Source: Ahrensia sp. (lineage in GTDB: Bacteria; Pseudomonadota; Alphaproteobacteria; Rhizobiales; Rhizobiaceae). From it: 17,751 bases of DNA. The notes beneath the pieces were generated by a model. That model saw only the letters and a list, made by a program, of their open reading frames with translations, was not told where the DNA came from and searched no databases. The number at the start of each line of letters is the position of its first letter. Position 1 is the first letter of the stretch. Below are positions 15,631 through 17,751 of the stretch, one piece after another. The position numbers and the translations under genes are program-made. Where the stretch lies: assembly GCA_024639025.1 (NCBI GenBank), contig JAHEJF010000005.1, positions 1 to 17,751 on the forward strand. Direction: 5' to 3'.

Positions 15631-15666
15631 TTTGACTTTCCTGTTTTTATTGATGAATTTGGGCGG

Positions 15667-15695
15667 TCTATAGCGGCCTTGGCATTCAATGCCAA
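15667..15695 (-). promoter_or_regulatory. Promoter of ndk (-35 TTGGCA, 17 bases, -10 TATAGA)
   Basis: On the minus strand TTGGCA (15695-15690) is separated by exactly 17 bases from TATAGA (15672-15667), close to the housekeeping sigma factor consensus. Transcription would start near 15660, giving a leader of about 30 bases with AGGAAAG before the ndk ATG. This is the best promoter I can read in the window. Confidence 0.65.
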
Positions 15696-15696
15696 G
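15678..15696. promoter_or_regulatory. Perfect inverted repeat across the ndk -35 and spacer
   Basis: CTTGGCAT-TCA-ATGCCAAG is an 8-base perfect inverted repeat with a 3-base centre. It covers the -35 hexamer and most of the spacer of the ndk promoter, so a bound dimer would block RNA polymerase. It also lies 40 bases past the end of the GST gene and could form a hairpin at that transcript's 3' end, but no T-run follows. Confidence 0.45.
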
Positions 15697-15735
15697 CGTA
15701 AATTGGCTCGGCAGACAAGCAGGTCGTCCTTGATT

Positions 15736-16428
15736 TCAGGCGGCAAATTGCAACTTGTTGCCAGCACCGCCATGCAAGGCAGCGACGCGTTCGAACCAGC
15801 TGGCAGCCTGACTGTCCTTCTTCATCAGGGACTGGCCCTTGAACACACGGCACCATTGGATGGCGCCAAATACGACATAATCGGCAAACAAGGGAGACGA
15901 GCCGCCAATAAAGGGTTGAGAAGACAACATGGATTCAAGCGGCTCAAGGGCATTGTGCAGTTCTGTGGCTGATGCGCCGCGCGACGCGCTGAACTCTTCC
16001 AGTGTCATATTAAAACGCTTCTCGCGGCTCCGCCTGAAATAGTGTTTGTCTTCCGGAGCAAGGCTGTTGTGGATTTGCATGAGGACAAGACGATTTATCA
16101 CGGGATGCACTTGTGTCTGGCTCCAGTCGATCACAAACCTGGTTAGTGCCTTGCCACCCTCGCCGTCAAAAAGGCTGGGCGCATGGGGGTATTTCTCCTC
16201 CAGATAAAGGGCAATATTGTGGCTGTCTTCAATCAATCGATCTCCGTCGCGCAGCACCGGCACGCGTCGTCCCTCCCCGTCTTCCACACTAGCCACCTTT
16301 GTGAACGGTACGGGAACCGATTCAAACGCCAAGCCCTTATGCGCCAGTGCCATCCTTACTTTCCAGCAATGCGGGCTGAAAACTGTTTTTTCGTCGGCGC
16401 TGCAGAGTTCATAAAGCCTGATGGTCAT
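15736..16428 (-). CDS. Glutathione S-transferase family protein (second, unrelated copy)
   Basis: This 230-residue soluble protein has an N-terminal thioredoxin-like domain and a helical C-terminal domain. The motif SPHCWKVRMALAHKGL at 18-33 places a serine/cysteine active-site region at the first helix. The cis-proline lies in RRVPVLRDGD at 54-63, and IEDSHNIALYLEEKYP at 66-81 binds the glutathione gamma-glutamyl group. FADYVVFGAIQW at 181-192 is the folding N-capping region of the second domain. The class resembles bacterial GSTs near the etherase or maleylacetoacetate isomerase groups, but no substrate can be assigned. I chose the ATG at 16428, with GAGAGA seven bases upstream. The frame is open for 32 codons further, but that part lacks family similarity and would overlap the ABC-F start. 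It is divergent from that gene. Confidence 0.9.
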   Translation of the reverse strand: MTIRLYELCSADEKTVFSPHCWKVRMALAHKGLAFESVPVPFTKVASVEDGEGRRVPVLRDGDRLIEDSHNIALYLEEKYPHAPSLFDGEGGKALTRFVIDWSQTQVHPVINRLVLMQIHNSLAPEDKHYFRRSREKRFNMTLEEFSASRGASATELHNALEPLESMLSSQPFIGGSSPLFADYVVFGAIQWCRVFKGQSLMKKDSQAASWFERVAALHGGAGNKLQFAA

Positions 16429-16515
16429 CGATACATCTCTCGGAAAATTCGGGCAAAGGCTCTCATAGCGCTTTTCCACCTTGCGCGACACCAAAATCCA
16501 CGCCAAACAGCGCCA

Positions 16516-17751
16516 ATGTTGCAAATTAAAGATCTCACATTCCGGATGATGGGCCGGTTGCTGTTTGAAGGTGCCACTGCCACCGTACCAACGGGTGCAA
16601 AATGTGGCCTGGTTGGTCGCAACGGTACCGGCAAAACAACGCTGTTCAAGCTTATCAGCGGCGCATTGTCAGCCGAAAGTGGTGACATATCCCTGCAACG
16701 CGGTTTGAAACTGGGACAGGTTGCGCAGGAAGCGCCGGGCACTGAAGCGACGCTGCTTGAGACTGTTGTTGCCGCCGATACCGAACGCTCAACCCTGCTT
16801 GCCGAAGCCGCAGAAGCAACAGATCCAGACAGAATCTCCGAAATCCATGTGCGTCTGGCAGACATTGAAGCGCACTCGGCTGAAGCGCGCGCGGGTGCCA
16901 TTCTGCACGGGCTTGGTTTTGATGCCCAAGCACAACAACGCCCTTGCAGCTCGTTTTCCGGCGGTTGGCGCATGCGGGTGGCACTGGCCGCGGTTCTTTT
17001 TTTGGAACCGGACTATCTGTTACTCGACGAACCAACCAACTATCTCGACCTTGAGGGCACATTGTGGTTGGAAAGCTATATCCAGCGTTACCCGCATACC
17101 GTGCTGATCATCAGCCACGACCGGGACCTGCTCAACGCGACCACAAATTCAATCCTGCATCTGGAACACAGAAAGCTTACCTTCTATCGCGGCAACTACG
17201 ATACATTTGCCCGCACGCGCGCTGAGCGGGCCATGCAGCAAGCAAAAGCGAAAGAAAAGCTGGACGCCAAGAAAAAGCACATGGAAGCCTTTGTTAATCG
17301 CTTCCGCGCAAAGGCTTCAAAGGCCAAACAGGCCCAGAGCCGCATCAAGGCACTGGAAAGAATGGGCGATATTTCGCTGATGGTCGATGAAACTGTCCGG
17401 CCGCTGAATTTTCCGTCGCCGGACCGTGAGGCCGCCTCTCCGATTGTGAGCATGGAAGGCACCCGAGTTGGCTATGAAGCTGAAAATCCGGTTCTTTCAC
17501 ATCTGAATCTACGCATTGACCACGATGATCGCATCGCACTTTTAGGCGCCAATGGAAACGGCAAATCAACCTTTGCGAAATTGATCTCGGATCGCCTCAA
17601 GCCGATGGGCGGCAATCTGGTGCGGGCAGAGAAGTTGCGCGTTGCCATGTTTGCACAACACCAAATGGACGATTTGCACGCAGACTGGACAGCCTATGAC
17701 CATTTGCGAGCAGCATTGCCGGAAGAGCCGGAAAGCAAAGTGCGTGCCCGG
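16516..17751 (+). CDS. ABC-F family ATP-binding protein (cut by window edge)
   Basis: ABC-F proteins are soluble twin-ATPase proteins without membrane domains. Most act on the ribosome, some in relief of translation stalls or in antibiotic resistance. 412 residues are visible. The first ATPase has Walker A GRNGTGKT at 34-41, signature SFSGGWRMR at 146-154, Walker B YLLLDEPTNYLD at 167-178 and switch histidine His201 in SHDRD. A charged, lysine-rich helical linker at about 230-290 (RAERAMQQAKAKEKL and onward) is the ABC-F hallmark. The second ATPase begins with VSMEGTRVGY and has Walker A GANGNGKST at 344-352; the rest is beyond the edge. The ATG at 16516 gives the typical opening MLQIKDLTFRMMGRLLFEGA. 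No strong ribosome site is seen. Whether it is Uup-, EttA- or YheS-like cannot be settled from this part, though the family call is secure. Confidence 0.93.
   Translation, partial: MLQIKDLTFRMMGRLLFEGATATVPTGAKCGLVGRNGTGKTTLFKLISGALSAESGDISLQRGLKLGQVAQEAPGTEATLLETVVAADTERSTLLAEAAEATDPDRISEIHVRLADIEAHSAEARAGAILHGLGFDAQAQQRPCSSFSGGWRMRVALAAVLFLEPDYLLLDEPTNYLDLEGTLWLESYIQRYPHTVLIISHDRDLLNATTNSILHLEHRKLTFYRGNYDTFARTRAERAMQQAKAKEKLDAKKKHMEAFVNRFRAKASKAKQAQSRIKALERMGDISLMVDETVRPLNFPSPDREAASPIVSMEGTRVGYEAENPVLSHLNLRIDHDDRIALLGANGNGKSTFAKLISDRLKPMGGNLVRAEKLRVAMFAQHQMDDLHADWTAYDHLRAALPEEPESKVRAR

Noticed and set aside
15678..15696. Sigma-54 promoter in the TTGGCA repeat
   Set aside because: The GG and GC elements are separated by 8 bases, not the 10 that sigma-54 promoters need.
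16429..16524. N-terminal extension of the second GST by 32 residues
   Set aside because: It would overlap the start of the divergent ABC-F gene and precede the normal GST first strand. The ATG at 16428 has GAGAGA upstream.
1..17751. Mobile elements, CRISPR arrays, toxin-antitoxin pairs, defence genes or a biosynthetic cluster
   Set aside because: No transposase, integrase, terminal repeats, repeat-spacer pattern or tRNA gene is visible. All genes are housekeeping or common accessory types in a typical Hyphomicrobiales order.

Overview
The window reads as core chromosome of an alphaproteobacterium, most likely of the order Hyphomicrobiales (Rhizobiales). The evidence is HdaA (the alphaproteobacterial DnaA-regulator homologue) beside ppk, the run uvrC-pgsA-moaD-moaE, an Omp25/Omp31-type beta-barrel protein, and a 152-residue exported protein of a kind I recall from Rhizobiales. 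Base composition is moderate for that group, so a marine or other lower-GC lineage is possible; this is inference. I see no tRNA, rRNA, insertion sequence, prophage, CRISPR array or attachment site, and no intergenic stretch longer than about 270 bases.

Left part (1-3447, minus strand): a CDP-alcohol phosphatidyltransferase, an AI-2E/PerM-type permease, hdaA and the 5' part of ppk (cut by the window edge) read leftwards. The first two overlap by 4 bases and hdaA follows 29 bases later, so these three probably form an operon. ppk lies 130 bases further on and may have its own promoter with a possible PhoB half-site.

Second part (3577-7950, plus strand): purM and purN (purine synthesis), rlmJ (23S rRNA methylation), a small exported protein of unknown function, a predicted RNase T2 lipoprotein and a glutathione S-transferase-like protein follow closely. 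The block ends in two tandem stem-loops. The second of these is a good intrinsic terminator for the convergent outer-membrane protein gene (8100-8744, minus).

Third part (9013-14302, plus strand): a CaCA-family sodium/calcium antiporter, a short-chain dehydrogenase with the Asp-Tyr-Lys triad of pteridine reductases, uvrC, pgsA, moaD and moaE. Together these cover ion exchange, probable pterin reduction, nucleotide excision repair, phosphatidylglycerol synthesis and molybdopterin synthase.

Right part (14322-17751): a hemolysin III/TrhA-like membrane protein, ndk and a second, unrelated glutathione S-transferase on the minus strand, then a divergent ABC-F ATPase on the plus strand that runs off the window. 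ndk has the clearest promoter of the window (TTGGCA, 17 bases, TATAGA), with a perfect inverted repeat across its -35 element.

I found no convincing new multi-gene system. The points most worth following up are the inverted repeat in the ndk promoter, the pteridine-reductase-like enzyme, the pairing of an unknown exported protein with an RNase T2 lipoprotein, and several genes whose starts are probably GTG or TTG.
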